From Candidatus Kuenenia stuttgartensis (GTDB taxonomy: Bacteria; Pseudomonadota; Alphaproteobacteria; SMXS01), in NCBI GenBank assembly GCA_943329845.2, contig CALQFM020000024.1, forward strand, positions 1 to 52,283: 52,283 nucleotides of DNA. Direction: 5' to 3'. How positions within the stretch are numbered: the first letter of the stretch is position 1; every line of letters begins with the position of its first letter. Shown piece after piece: positions 33,745-45,526 of this stretch. The notes beneath the pieces are model-generated. The model searched no databases, had not been told where the DNA came from, and worked only from the letters and a program-made list of their open reading frames with translations. The translations under genes were made by a program, and so were the position numbers.

Positions 33745-34829
33745 GCCGTGTAGACCATGCAGGTGCACGAGCCGCCGTAATATTCGGTGCACGACCAGTT
33801 GCCGCCCTGGCCGGTGCACTGGTAGTCGGTGCCCGCCGTCGGATAGGAGAAGCCGCATCGCTTGCCGCCGCCGCCCTGGCCCTGTGGCTCCGCCGCCTTG
33901 GGATTGAGGCTATTCATGAACGAGCGCATGCCGGCGGCGGCGCGCTGCCATTCGGCTTCCAGATAGGCCCGGTCGCCGCTGACGTCGCCCACCAGCATGG
34001 CACCCGACAGACCGTCCACATACCAGGCCCGCGACGAATCCCGTATCTGCCAGGCCAGCACCGGCGGCCGGCCGTCGGGCGCGAAGATGCGCAGGTCGGC
34101 GGCGTTCATCGCCTTCATGCCGTGCTGGCGCGCCACCTTGGCGGCCTGCGCGAGATCGATGAATCCGGGCGGCAGCGGCGTGGTGTTATAGGTCCAGTCC
34201 TCGACCCGATTGACCTGATAGCCGATGGCGGCATCCGGCATCACCGACAGCGCCTGGCGCGCCCTGGGCGACCAGAAATAGAACCGGGTCGAGGGTTCGG
34301 AGCCGGAGATGCGAACTTCCAGCGCGACCTGTCGCGCGTCCTTCTGCCAGCTGGTCACCCGTTTGGCGATGGTCACCAGATAGTCCGGCAACTTGCTCGG
34401 CACGCTTTGGCCTGCAACCTGAACCAGGGCGACCGGCGGTACATCGGGCCGCGAGGGTCCCATCTGCGGCCCCGCCGCGTTCGGCTCCTTGCGGTTCCAC
34501 CAGACCATGCCATTGCGGCCGGTGAGCTGAAGCATTGACGGATATGGCATCACATAGGTGCCTAAATCGGCCCCTGAGCCGGTCATGCTGAACCTGCCGC
34601 CCGACGCCTCGATCCGTCCGCCGCGCGCGGCCGGCGCGCCCGGACCTTCACCCCTGATGGAATAATTGCCGTTGGCCTGGATATCGAGGGTCATGAACAC
34701 GGCGCCCTGGCTATTCGAGGTCATCACGAACCATGAACCGACCAGGCCGGGATCAACCTTGGCGAAAACCGGCTCGGCCAGAAGCAGCGCGGCGACGGCG
34801 ATCAGCGACCGGAACAGGGTTTTGGGCAC
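33738..34829 (-). CDS. Secreted lipocalin-like protein with Cys-rich C-terminus
   Basis: A 363-residue exported protein. The start is a GTG at 34829, set by GGAGG 6 bases upstream; an ATG at 34847 is possible. After the signal (FRSLIAVAALLLAEPVFA) comes a beta-rich segment (GSWFVMTSNSQGAVFMTLDI) resembling a lipocalin-like fold. The centre has aromatic-rich stretches. The last 40 residues hold six cysteines (RCGFSYP, YQCTG, WSCTE, GSCTCMVYTAC). The family is unknown. It overlaps the next gene by 7 bases and is probably a partner of it. Confidence 0.72.
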   Translation of the reverse strand: MPKTLFRSLIAVAALLLAEPVFAKVDPGLVGSWFVMTSNSQGAVFMTLDIQANGNYSIRGEGPGAPAARGGRIEASGGRFSMTGSGADLGTYVMPYPSMLQLTGRNGMVWWNRKEPNAAGPQMGPSRPDVPPVALVQVAGQSVPSKLPDYLVTIAKRVTSWQKDARQVALEVRISGSEPSTRFYFWSPRARQALSVMPDAAIGYQVNRVEDWTYNTTPLPPGFIDLAQAAKVARQHGMKAMNAADLRIFAPDGRPPVLAWQIRDSSRAWYVDGLSGAMLVGDVSGDRAYLEAEWQRAAAGMRSFMNSLNPKAAEPQGQGGGGKRCGFSYPTAGTDYQCTGQGGNWSCTEYYGGSCTCMVYTAC

Positions 34830-34909
34830 CGCTTTCCTCCAACACATGGGTTGGAAACCGACGCCGCAAGCATTCCACAGGCGCAACGACCGGACAAGGC
34901 GGGCGTTGG

Positions 34910-35488
34910 TCAGAACCAGCCCAGACGCTCCAGCATGAACGCCGCGCGCGCGTCGACCGTGACCTTGGGCAGCTCAACGGTTTCGTACCCCAGTGCCTCG
35001 TATGCCGCGCACAGTGGCGCATAGCTCGCCGCGGCATCCTCGAAGCTGTGACGGCGCTCCGCATCATTGTGAAAGATCTCCGGCCAAGGCGGCGCCAGAA
35101 ACACCAGCCGGCGGCAGCGAAACAGGCGGGCCGCCGTACGCAGATGGTTCGGCAACGGCAGCCCTGCCTAATCCGAGCCGACCACCTGATCGATGATGCC
35201 CCGGTCGAAGAAGGTCAGGCGGCCGGTCCGCGCCGCCGAGATCATGTTGTGCATGGTGCGCGAGATCGTGAGTTCGACGAACTTGCCCGCGTCGGCCCAG
35301 GGCAGGGCATTGCCGCCGATGAAAATCTGCTCCTTGACCACCTGGCGGCCGGCCTCCTCGCGGACGGCATGGCCCTGGCATGCCAACTCCGCCAACAGCG
35401 TCGACTTGCCTCCGCCCGAACAGCCGGAAATGATCACCAGCTGGTCGGCGGCGGGCACCACGAGGGAAGGATCGTACGAGTCTTCCAT
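34910..35488 (-). pseudogene. AAA-family ATPase interrupted by an in-frame amber codon
   Basis: One continuous frame of 192 codons. It encodes a P-loop protein with Walker A SGCSGGGKST at residues 21-30, then TFFDRGIIDQVVG. A TAG at 35170-35168 (codon 107) follows, and the same frame resumes with AGLPLPNHLRTAARLF and LAPPWPEIFHNDAERRH, as in intact family members. A CAG-to-TAG change would explain it. No frameshift is needed. ATG 35488 has GGAGA 7 bases upstream. It may be a true pseudogene or a sequencing error. Confidence 0.78.
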
Positions 35489-35589
35489 GAGCATTCTCCA
35501 TGGCCTTAGGGCATTTTGACAAAGAGGGGATGCTTGGCAACCGCCGGGAAAAGCGGGACACTCGGGGTAGCGTAGGCACGGAGGGTGGC

Positions 35590-36087
35590 ATGGTGCTTGG
35601 GTTGTCTATCGGGGCGTTTACGATATTGCATGTACTCATCAGCCTGATCGCCATCGCGGCGGGGCTTGTCGTGCTCTACGGCATGATCAGGTCGCAGCGG
35701 ACGGCCGGGCTCACAGCCTGCTTCCTCGCGACCACGGTCGCGACGACGCTGACCGGCTTCCTGTTCCCGATCACCGCGCTGACGCCGGCACTGATCACCG
35801 GAATTTTCTCGTCCGTCGTCCTGGCCATCGCGTTGGCGGCGCTTTACGGGTTCAAGCTCGCTGGACAGTGGCGGACGTTCTACGTCATTGCGGCCGTCAC
35901 CTCGCTCTACCTCAACGTCTTCGTGCTTGTGGTGCAGTCGTTCCTCAAGGTGCCGTCCCTGAACGCGCTGGCACCCAACGGGAACGAGCCGCCGTTCGTG
36001 ATCGCCCAGGGCGCCGTGCTGCTCGCCTTCGTCGCGCTCGGATATCTGGCGGTGAAACGGTTCCGACCCGCGCGCGTCCCGGCCTGA
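35590..36087 (+). CDS. Small integral membrane protein, 165 aa
   Basis: About four or five transmembrane helices (ILHVLISLIAIAAGLVVLYG, ATTVATTLTGFLFPITAL, VVLAIALAALYGFKLA, and a C-terminal one ending VALGYLAV). I do not recognise a named family. GGAGGG lies 4 bases before the ATG at 35590, which is why I prefer it to the ATG at 35500. It precedes the purine permease by 12 bases and may be in the same operon. Confidence 0.7.
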   Translation: MVLGLSIGAFTILHVLISLIAIAAGLVVLYGMIRSQRTAGLTACFLATTVATTLTGFLFPITALTPALITGIFSSVVLAIALAALYGFKLAGQWRTFYVIAAVTSLYLNVFVLVVQSFLKVPSLNALAPNGNEPPFVIAQGAVLLAFVALGYLAVKRFRPARVPA

Positions 36088-36099
36088 CGGTACGGCGTC

Positions 36100-37419
36100 T
36101 TGCTCGACAGGTTCTTCCGACTCTCCGAAAACGGCACGACCGTCCGCACCGAGGTGCTGGCCGGCCTGACCAGCTTCCTCACCATGGCCTACATCATCGT
36201 CGTCAACCCGACGATCCTGGCCGATGCGGGCATGCCCTTCGCGGGCGCCGCCGCCGCCACCTGCCTTGGCGCGGCCATGGGCTCGATCCTGATCGGCCTC
36301 GCCGCCAACTCCCCGATCGCCCTGGCGCCCGGCATGGGGCTCAACGCCTATTTCACCTACACGGTGGTAAAGGGCATGGGCTTGCCGTGGGAGGCGGCGC
36401 TGGGCTGCGTGTTCCTGTCCGGCCTTGCCATGTTGCTGCTGACGGTCGCGGGCCTCCGGCAACTCATCATCGCCGCCATCCCGCAGTCGCTCTACGCCGC
36501 CATCGCCGCCGGCATTGGCCTGTTCATCGCGTTCATCGGCCTGCATGGCGCGGGCATCGTGGTAGCCAATCCAGTGACGGCCGTGAAGCTGGGCGATCTG
36601 GCGACACCGTCGGCGGGACTTGCCGTGTTCGGCCTGGCGCTGACCGGCGCGCTGCTGGTGTGGCGGATACGCGCCGCCATCCTGATCGGCATCGTCGCGA
36701 CGACGGCGCTGGCCTGGGTTCTCGGCGAAGTGGTGATGAAACCGATCGACTACAGCGTCGCCGCGCTGACCTCCACCGCCTTCCGCCTCGACATCCCGGC
36801 GGCGCTGGGCCTTGGCGGCCACGGCGCCGGCATCGCGCTCGTCGAGATCGTCTTCATCTTCCTGTTCGTCGACCTGTTCGACAATGTGGGCACGCTCGTC
36901 GCCGTTACCCAGCGCGCCGGATTGATGACACAGGACGGCCGAATCCCGCGCCTGAGGCGCATGCTGTTCGCCGATTCGGCCGCCAGCATGGCGGGTGCGG
37001 TCGCCGGCACCAGCCCGGTGGTGAACTACATCGAAAGTGCGTCGGGCGTATCGGCCGGCGGGCGCACCGGGCTGACGGCGGTGGTTGTCGGCCTGCTGTT
37101 CCTCGCCGCGCTGTTCGCCGCACCTTATGCCCAGGCGATTCCGGCCGCGGCGACGGCGCCCGCGCTGATCCTGGTCGGCGCCATGATGATGGCGCCGCTC
37201 GCCAGGGTCGACTGGGCGGACCCGATGACGGCGATCCCGGCGTTCCTGATCCTGGTCGGCATTCCGCTGACGTTTTCGATCTCCAACGGCATCGCGTTCG
37301 GCGTCATCGCCTATGTGGTGCTGAAGCTGGTGAGAGGGCAGGCGGGACGCGGCGACTGGCTGATGATCCTGCTGGCCGCCCTGTTCGCGGTGCGCTTCGT
37401 CTGGCTGGCGGCCGGCTAG
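36100..37419 (+). CDS. NCS2-family permease (guanine/hypoxanthine, AzgA-like)
   Basis: A 439-residue inner-membrane purine permease. The AzgA-type signature is visible in TSFLTMAYIIVVNPTILADA and LAPGMGLNAYFTY. IAFIGLHGAGIV, DLFDNVGTLV and PVVNYIESASGV follow. It takes up purine bases by proton symport. It begins at a TTG with only a weak ribosome-binding site; I see no better start. Its stop overlaps that of the convergent glycosyltransferase gene by 4 bases. Confidence 0.92.
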   Translation: MLDRFFRLSENGTTVRTEVLAGLTSFLTMAYIIVVNPTILADAGMPFAGAAAATCLGAAMGSILIGLAANSPIALAPGMGLNAYFTYTVVKGMGLPWEAALGCVFLSGLAMLLLTVAGLRQLIIAAIPQSLYAAIAAGIGLFIAFIGLHGAGIVVANPVTAVKLGDLATPSAGLAVFGLALTGALLVWRIRAAILIGIVATTALAWVLGEVVMKPIDYSVAALTSTAFRLDIPAALGLGGHGAGIALVEIVFIFLFVDLFDNVGTLVAVTQRAGLMTQDGRIPRLRRMLFADSAASMAGAVAGTSPVVNYIESASGVSAGGRTGLTAVVVGLLFLAALFAAPYAQAIPAAATAPALILVGAMMMAPLARVDWADPMTAIPAFLILVGIPLTFSISNGIAFGVIAYVVLKLVRGQAGRGDWLMILLAALFAVRFVWLAAG

Positions 37420-38645
37420 AGCGAGCCCCGAAGCTTGTTGCGGATCATCAGCGGCACAAGCCGTGCGGTCTCGCGGACGCCAGCCCGGCGAATCGAGCGC
37501 ACGCCAAGGCCGAGGCCGTCCCAGACCGCGCCGAGCGAGATCAGCGCCATGGCGGCGGGCCGGCTGATCAGCGCCTCCAGCCGGTCGTGGGCGGCAACCT
37601 GCCGCAGCACCTCGCGCGCCTTGGCTGAGTCGCCGAGTTGTTTGAGCCCCAGGGCGAGGGCAAGCTGGGTATTGGCATCACCGACGCCATGGACCAGCGC
37701 CTGCTCGAAGGATGCAGCGGCGCCGGACCGGTCTCCCATGCGCAGCTGCAGGCAGCCGAGATGCGTCCAGTTGGGTCCGCTGGCCGGACTGGCGGCGAGG
37801 CGCCAGCGCAAGGCCCTCAGCGAAGCGGCATCGCGGGGCCCGAGTCCCTCGACCCGGCTCATTTCCTCCTGCGGAATGATGTAGCCATTGACCGATCCGG
37901 TCTCCCGCACGGTGTATTCCAACAGCTCGACATGGCTGGTGAAGAACGGTCGCTCGAAATACGGGTGGGCGACGGCCGCTTCCGGAGACATGCAAGGCAG
38001 GTCGCGGGATATCGCTTGATACGGCACAGCCAGCACCGAAAATCCGTGCCCCTCGATCTGGACCCGGCAGCGGTGACCCTGAAGGCCGCCGACATCAACC
38101 GGCTCCCAGACCGGGTCCAGGCTTGCCAGCAACTGGTTGAGCGCGACCTGCTCGCGGCTGTGGTACTTGAGACGTTCCTGCCAGCGGGCGAAGAAAGCGC
38201 GCGTCGCCGGGGTGGACCGGGCACGATAGAAGCCGACGCAGAGCACGAAACCCCATCTGGCGGCCAGATCGCGGGGAATGCCGTACTCGACCGAACAGAC
38301 GATGTCGTCCGGATGATCGTCCAGCAGCGGCCAGGGCGAGCGCTGCCAGAAGGCGTCGATGTCTGTGTGGAGAATGTCGTGGCCGGCGTCGAGGAAGCCG
38401 CGAAAGAACGCCATGTGGCGCACCAGCAGGGAATGGCGGCTGTCCCGGGATATCGCGAGTTGCGGCAGCGCGGACGGCACGACACGGTCCAGGGCGAGGC
38501 ACTGCTCGAACGACGCGTCATCCATGCAGCCGACCTGCAGGTCGCCGCGCATATGCGGCGCGGACTGGGCGAGCCAAAGCCGCAACAGGCGCATATAGGG
38601 CGCGTTCACCGAAGCGACGATCTTCGGGGTCGATTGTGTTTGCAT
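37416..38645 (-). CDS. Glycosyltransferase (nucleotide-sugar transferase type) with TPR C-terminus
   Basis: A 409-residue protein. The N-terminal 250 residues or so look like a GT77-type nucleotide-diphospho-sugar transferase domain, with DxD motif Asp95/Asp97 (LHTDIDAFW) and RHMAFFRGFLDAG before it. The region around 280-360 is TPR-like (WTHLGCLQLRMGDRSGAAAS, ALGLKQLGDSAKAREVLRQV). The sugar and acceptor are unknown. It is cytoplasmic or peripheral, with no signal peptide seen. It faces the NCS2 gene tail to tail. Confidence 0.75.
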   Translation of the reverse strand: MQTQSTPKIVASVNAPYMRLLRLWLAQSAPHMRGDLQVGCMDDASFEQCLALDRVVPSALPQLAISRDSRHSLLVRHMAFFRGFLDAGHDILHTDIDAFWQRSPWPLLDDHPDDIVCSVEYGIPRDLAARWGFVLCVGFYRARSTPATRAFFARWQERLKYHSREQVALNQLLASLDPVWEPVDVGGLQGHRCRVQIEGHGFSVLAVPYQAISRDLPCMSPEAAVAHPYFERPFFTSHVELLEYTVRETGSVNGYIIPQEEMSRVEGLGPRDAASLRALRWRLAASPASGPNWTHLGCLQLRMGDRSGAAASFEQALVHGVGDANTQLALALGLKQLGDSAKAREVLRQVAAHDRLEALISRPAAMALISLGAVWDGLGLGVRSIRRAGVRETARLVPLMIRNKLRGSL

Positions 38646-38750
38646 CCGGATAGAGAGTCCGTTGGGCTGGCGAAATTACGCTCTAAGAGTCGCATAATTG
38701 GCGGCGCGGGAGAACCCGATAGCAACCTTTCGCGATGCGTTCGGAGAGGT

Positions 38751-38824
38751 TGGCTGGGGGACTAGGATTCGAACCTAGACTGGCGGAGTCAGAGTCCGCT
38801 GTCCTACCGTTAGACGATCCCCCA
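38751..38824 (-). tRNA. tRNA-Gln (anticodon CUG)
   Basis: The minus strand folds as a cloverleaf: acceptor TGGGGGA pairs with TCCCCCA, anticodon stem GCGGA/TCCGC with loop CTCTGAC (anticodon CTG), and T arm TAGGTTCGAATCCTA. The CCA is encoded (38753-38751). Confidence 0.97.
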
Positions 38825-38906
38825 ACGAAGGCGGGCGGAACATAGGGAGACAGGCGCATCCTGTCAACGATTTGCACCGCGTTTTTGGTGTGCGAAACGG
38901 GAGGCA

Positions 38907-39245
38907 GTGATAGGCGCATTCCTTGTCGTCAGAGTCGCCGAAGCCGCGCTTTGCATCCTGCTGCTCGCGCTCGCCACAATGATCGGCGCGCCGCATGCCG
39001 GCGGCGTTCCGGCGGACGCATCGGCAGCTTGGGCGAGGCACGAGTTGCTCTACGGCTTCGTGGTCGTTCAGGCGCTGGCATGGCGCGGCTTCGGGCGGCT
39101 GATCGAGTTGCGGGTCATCGCGCTTACCGTCGCCGCTGTGGTTTATGCGCTGGTCGCGGGCCATGGGTTGGCGTTCACGCTCTGCTTCATCGTGGCGCAG
39201 GCAGTCACCGAACTGGGTGTCTGGTGGCGCATGCAGCTTATGTGA
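38907..39245 (+). CDS. Small membrane protein, 112 aa
   Basis: Three hydrophobic segments (VVRVAEAALCILLLALATMI, FVVVQALAWRGF, VIALTVAAVVYALVAG) plus a final amphipathic stretch. The family is not recognised. It starts at a GTG with GGGAGG 2-3 bases upstream, close but usable. It lies between tRNA-Gln and ppx, 95 bases before the phosphatase start. Confidence 0.6.
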   Translation: MIGAFLVVRVAEAALCILLLALATMIGAPHAGGVPADASAAWARHELLYGFVVVQALAWRGFGRLIELRVIALTVAAVVYALVAGHGLAFTLCFIVAQAVTELGVWWRMQLM

Positions 39246-39340
39246 AACAGCCGCCCGATCCGGCGCGGCCTTGCACCATCGGGAAAGCACGTTACATTGG
39301 AGTGAATTCCCAAGTCTTTGAACCGGAGCCCAAAAGCCAA

Positions 39341-40376
39341 GTGAGTCACGCGGCCGACCATATCGAAGCCAGGCCCGGGAACGGGCAGGGCGCCGGCCGT
39401 TGGGGGCACACCTATGCCGCGGTTGATCTGGGCACCAACAACTGCCGGCTGCTGATCGCCAAGCCGACGGGCGCCGGGTTCCGCGTCATCGATTCGTTCT
39501 CGCGCATCGTCCGGCTGGGCGAGGGCGTTGCCAACAAGGGCGCGCTGTCGCCCGAAGCCATGGGCCGCACCATCGAGGCGCTGAAGATCTGCGCCGACAA
39601 GATCGAGCGCCGGGGCGTCACCCGCCAGCGCCACGTGGCGACGGCCGCCTGCCGCGCCGCCAGCAACCACGAGGAATTCCTCGACAAGGTGCGCAGCGAG
39701 ACCGGCTTGAACCTGCACGTGATCACCCCGGAGGAAGAGGCGCGGCTCGCCGTGTCCGGCTGCATATCGCTGTTCGACGACGGTTCCGAATTCGCCTTCG
39801 TGTTCGACATCGGCGGCGGCAGCACCGAGCTGATCTGGGTTGCCGCCACGCCGGACAAGGCCTGCGACATCCGCGCCTGGACCTCGCTGCCCTGCGGCGT
39901 GGTGACGCTCGCCGAGACCTTCGGCGGCCGCGAGGTGACGGCCGAAATGTATCGGAGCATGGTTCGCCACGTGGAAGATCTGCTCCGGCCGTTCGAGCAG
40001 CAGCATCGGTTGCGCGACCGGGTGAAGTCGCACCAGGTGCAGATGATCGGCACCTCGGGAACGGTGACGACCATCGCCGGCATCCATCTGGGCCTGAGGC
40101 GCTACGACCGCAGCCGGGTGGACGGCATGTGGATCGGCCGCGAGCACATCCACGATATCTCCCGCCGGCTGACCGGCATGAGCTATGAGGAGCGCATGGC
40201 CGAGCCCTGCGTGGGCAAGGACCGCGCCGATCTGGTCATCGCCGGCTGCGCGATCTATGAGGCCATCGCCAACATGTGGCCCTGCGACCAGCTCCGCGTC
40301 GCCGACCGAGGCCTGCGCGAGGGCCTGCTGCTCGACCTGATGATCGACGCCGACACCGAACAACGCCGGAACGGGC

Positions 40377-40396
<20 letters not shown>
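39341..40396 (+). CDS. ppx: Exopolyphosphatase / guanosine pentaphosphatase family (Ppx/GppA)
   Basis: A 351-residue cytoplasmic phosphatase acting on polyphosphate or pppGpp. The ASKHA-fold motifs are [14 protein letters not shown] at the N-terminus, [14 protein letters not shown] in the middle and [10 protein letters not shown] later. It lacks the long C-terminal HD domain of E. coli Ppx/GppA and so is the short form common in alphaproteobacteria. The GTG at 39341 is a tentative start; a GTG at 39302 is in frame. It overlaps rlmE by 20 bases, beginning the housekeeping block. Confidence 0.9.
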
Positions 40397-42634
<2,238 letters not shown>

Positions 42635-42640
42635 CCGATC

Positions 42641-43918
42641 ATGAGGGAAGGCGCCCGCATCCAGGCCGCGATCGACCTGGTTGCGGCGGTCGACAATTCC
42701 ACCCGCGACGGCGGCGCGGCCGCCGATTCCATCCTGCGCGACTATTTCAGGCAGCGCCGCTATGCCGGTTCGAAAGACCGGCGCGCCGTCGGCGACCTCG
42801 TCTATGCGGTGCTGCGCCGGCGCGGCGAGCTCAACTGGCGGCTCGGCGACGAGACCGGCGGCGCGCGGCTCGCGGTGCTGGCCCAGGCGGCGCTGTCCGG
42901 TGCCGATCTCTCCACCATGAACGGCGAGTTCGAAGGCGATCCGCACGCGCCGGCGCCGATCGACGAACAGGAAATGTCGCAGCTGCAACAGGCCCTTGCC
43001 GCCGATTTCTCGACCGCGCCGTCATGGGCGCGGCTGAACTTCCCGGCCTGGCTGGAGGACCAGCTGGCGCGCCGCTTCGGCGAGCGGCTCGAGCAGGAGA
43101 TGGCGGCGCTGGAGGGCAGGGCGCCACTCGACCTGCGGGTCAACCTGCTGCGCGGCACGCCCGAGGACGCCCTGACGCTGCTGCCGGAAGCCTCGCGCGG
43201 CGGCTTGATCTCGACCAGCCTGCGCATGCCGACCAGCGAGGACATCTCCCGCCACATCGCCTATCTGGGCGGCCTGGTCGAGATCCAGGACGAGGCCTCG
43301 CAGATCGGCGCGCTGCTGACCGGTGCGGGCAAGGGGATGCAGGTGCTCGACCTGTGCGCGGGCGGCGGCGGCAAGACGCTCGCCATGGCGGCGATGATGG
43401 GCAATTCGGGCCAGATCTATGCCTTCGACACCGACCGCAGGCGGCTCGAGCGTCTGCGGCCGCGCGCCAAGCGGGCCGACGCGCGCAACATCCAGTATGT
43501 CGACAGCCCGTCGAAGCTGCCGTCCGCCGTCGATCTGGTGGTGCTCGACGTGCCGTGCAGCGGCACCGGCACCTGGCGGCGCAACCCCGAACTGCGATGG
43601 CGGCTGACGCCGGATCGGCTGGCCGCGCTCACCCGGCTGCAGGACGACCTGCTCGACCGCGGCGCCGCGCTGGTCAAGCCCGGCGGCCAACTGGTCTACA
43701 TGACCTGCTCGCTGCTGCCCGAGGAATGCGAGGCCCGCGCCGACGCGTTCCTGGCCCGCAATCCGGCCTTCGCCAGCGTCTCGTGGAAGGAGAACTGGCC
43801 GGCCACGGAAGCCGTGCCACCCGCGACCCTGTCGCGCTGGCCCGACTACCTGGTCCTCACGCCCGCCACCCACCAGACCGACGGCTTTTTCGTTGCCGTC
43901 CTGCAACGCTCGCCATAG
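42641..43918 (+). CDS. RsmB/NOP family rRNA cytosine methyltransferase
   Basis: A 425-residue SAM-dependent m5C methyltransferase. The N-terminal NusB-like RNA-binding region (RDYFRQRRYAGSKDRRAVGD) is followed by LDLCAGGGGKTLAMAA and the catalytic-Cys motifs VPCSGTGTWRRNPEL and MTCSLLPEE. It methylates 16S rRNA, probably at C967 as RsmB does. The start ATG at 42641 lies 6 bases after guaB ends, so it is co-transcribed. Confidence 0.93.
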   Translation: MREGARIQAAIDLVAAVDNSTRDGGAAADSILRDYFRQRRYAGSKDRRAVGDLVYAVLRRRGELNWRLGDETGGARLAVLAQAALSGADLSTMNGEFEGDPHAPAPIDEQEMSQLQQALAADFSTAPSWARLNFPAWLEDQLARRFGERLEQEMAALEGRAPLDLRVNLLRGTPEDALTLLPEASRGGLISTSLRMPTSEDISRHIAYLGGLVEIQDEASQIGALLTGAGKGMQVLDLCAGGGGKTLAMAAMMGNSGQIYAFDTDRRRLERLRPRAKRADARNIQYVDSPSKLPSAVDLVVLDVPCSGTGTWRRNPELRWRLTPDRLAALTRLQDDLLDRGAALVKPGGQLVYMTCSLLPEECEARADAFLARNPAFASVSWKENWPATEAVPPATLSRWPDYLVLTPATHQTDGFFVAVLQRSP

Positions 43919-43930
43919 GGTCCAAAAACC

Positions 43931-45478
43931 ATGACTGAACACGTCCTCATCGTCGATTTCGGCTCCCAGGTGACCCAGCTGATCGCCCGCCGCGTGCGCG
44001 AGGTGGGCGTCTATTGCGAGATCGTGCCGTTCAATAAAGTCGACGGCATGATCGACGCCTTCGACCCCAAGGGCATCATTCTCTCGGGCAGCCCGGCCAG
44101 CGCCAATGCGGACAACGCGCCGCGCATCCCGCAGAAGGTGCTGGACCGCGGCGTGCCGATCTTCGGCATCTGCTATGGCGAGCAGGCGTTGTGCGCGCAG
44201 CTCGGCGGCTCGGTGGAGAATTCCGACCACCGCGAGTTCGGCCGCGCGTTCCTGTCCGTAACCGAGCGCTGCGCCCTGTTCGACGGCGTCTGGGCGCCGG
44301 GCGAGCGGCACCAGGTGTGGATGAGCCACGGCGACCGGGTGAACGCCATCCCCGAGGGCTTCAAGGTCGTCGGCGTCAGCGACGGCGCGCCGTTCGCCGC
44401 GATCGCCGACGAGGCGCGGCGCATCTATGCCGTGCAGTTCCACCCGGAGGTGATGCACACGCCCGATGGCGGCAAGCTGCTGAAGAACTTCGTGCTGAAC
44501 ATCGTCGGCTGCGTCGCTGACTGGTCCATGGCCGCGTTCCTCGAGAGCAAGATCGCCGAGGTGCGCGCCCAGGTCGGCAGCGGCCGGGTAATCTGCGGCC
44601 TGTCGGGCGGCGTGGATTCGTCCGTGGTCGCGGTGCTGCTGCACGAGGCCATCGGCGACCAGCTGACCTGCGTGTTCGTCGACCACGGCCTGCTGCGCGC
44701 CGACGAGGCCGAGCAGGTGGTGAGCCTGTTCCGCGGCCACTACAACATTTCCCTGGTGCATGTGGACGCCGCCGACCTGTTCCTCGGCAAGCTGGAGGGC
44801 GTCACCGACCCCGAGCAGAAGCGCAAGATCATCGGCGGCACCTTCATCGACGTGTTCGAGGCCGAGGCGACGAAGATCGGCGGCGCGAAATTCCTCGCCC
44901 AGGGCACGCTCTATCCCGACGTGATCGAGAGCGTCTCGTTCGGCGGCGGCCCCAGCGTCACCATCAAGTCGCACCACAATGTGGGCGGCCTGCCGGCGCG
45001 CATGAACATGGAGCTGGTCGAGCCGCTGCGCGAGCTGTTCAAGGACGAGGTGAGGGTGCTGGGCCGCGAGCTGGGCCTGCCCGAGACCCTGGTCGACCGC
45101 CACCCGTTCCCCGGCCCGGGCCTCGCGATCCGCATCCCCGGCGCGATCGAGCGCGACAAGATCACCCTGCTGCAGAAGGCCGACAAGATCTACCTCGAGG
45201 AAATCCGCCGCGCCGGCCTCTACGACGCCATCTGGCAGGCCTTCGCCGTGCTACTGCCGGTGCGCACCGTGGGCGTTATGGGCGACGAGCGGACGTATGA
45301 CTATGTGTGCGCGCTGCGGGCGGTGACCTCGACCGACGGCATGACGGCGGACTATTACCCGTTCGACCACGAGTTCCTGGGGCGGGTATCGAGCCGGATC
45401 ATCAACGAGGTGAGGGGGATCAACCGGGTGGTCTACGACGTGACGTCGAAGCCGCCGGGGACGATTGAGTGGGAGTGA
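43931..45478 (+). CDS. guaA: GMP synthase (glutamine-hydrolysing)
   Basis: A 515-residue enzyme converting XMP to GMP with glutamine and ATP. The N-terminal amidotransferase triad is Cys81 (GICYGEQ), His171 and Glu173 (QFHPEV). The ATP pyrophosphatase P-loop SGGVDSS is at 225-231, and the dimerisation domain ends the protein ([16 protein letters not shown]). The ATG at 43931 is 12 bases after the previous gene. This shared operon with guaB fits the synteny of alphaproteobacteria. Confidence 0.97.
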   Translation: MTEHVLIVDFGSQVTQLIARRVREVGVYCEIVPFNKVDGMIDAFDPKGIILSGSPASANADNAPRIPQKVLDRGVPIFGICYGEQALCAQLGGSVENSDHREFGRAFLSVTERCALFDGVWAPGERHQVWMSHGDRVNAIPEGFKVVGVSDGAPFAAIADEARRIYAVQFHPEVMHTPDGGKLLKNFVLNIVGCVADWSMAAFLESKIAEVRAQVGSGRVICGLSGGVDSSVVAVLLHEAIGDQLTCVFVDHGLLRADEAEQVVSLFRGHYNISLVHVDAADLFLGKLEGVTDPEQKRKIIGGTFIDVFEAEATKIGGAKFLAQGTLYPDVIESVSFGGGPSVTIKSHHNVGGLPARMNMELVEPLRELFKDEVRVLGRELGLPETLVDRHPFPGPGLAIRIPGAIERDKITLLQKADKIYLEEIRRAGLYDAIWQAFAVLLPVRTVGVMGDERTYDYVCALRAVTSTDGMTADYYPFDHEFLGRVSSRIINEVRGINRVVYDVTSKPPGTIEWE

Positions 45479-45526
45479 GAACGAGCTGCATCCTGACGGT
45501 AGCACACCCACTCCATGAACATGGCT

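Noticed and set aside
35168-35170. TAG read as pyrrolysine or another recoded amino acid
   Set aside because: No pyrrolysine genes are in the window and the family shows no unusual residue there; nonsense mutation or error is simpler.
45479-45526. Hairpin between GAGTGGG and CCCACTC after guaA
   Set aside because: The stem is short, the loop is over 30 bases and no T run follows, so I do not call it a terminator.
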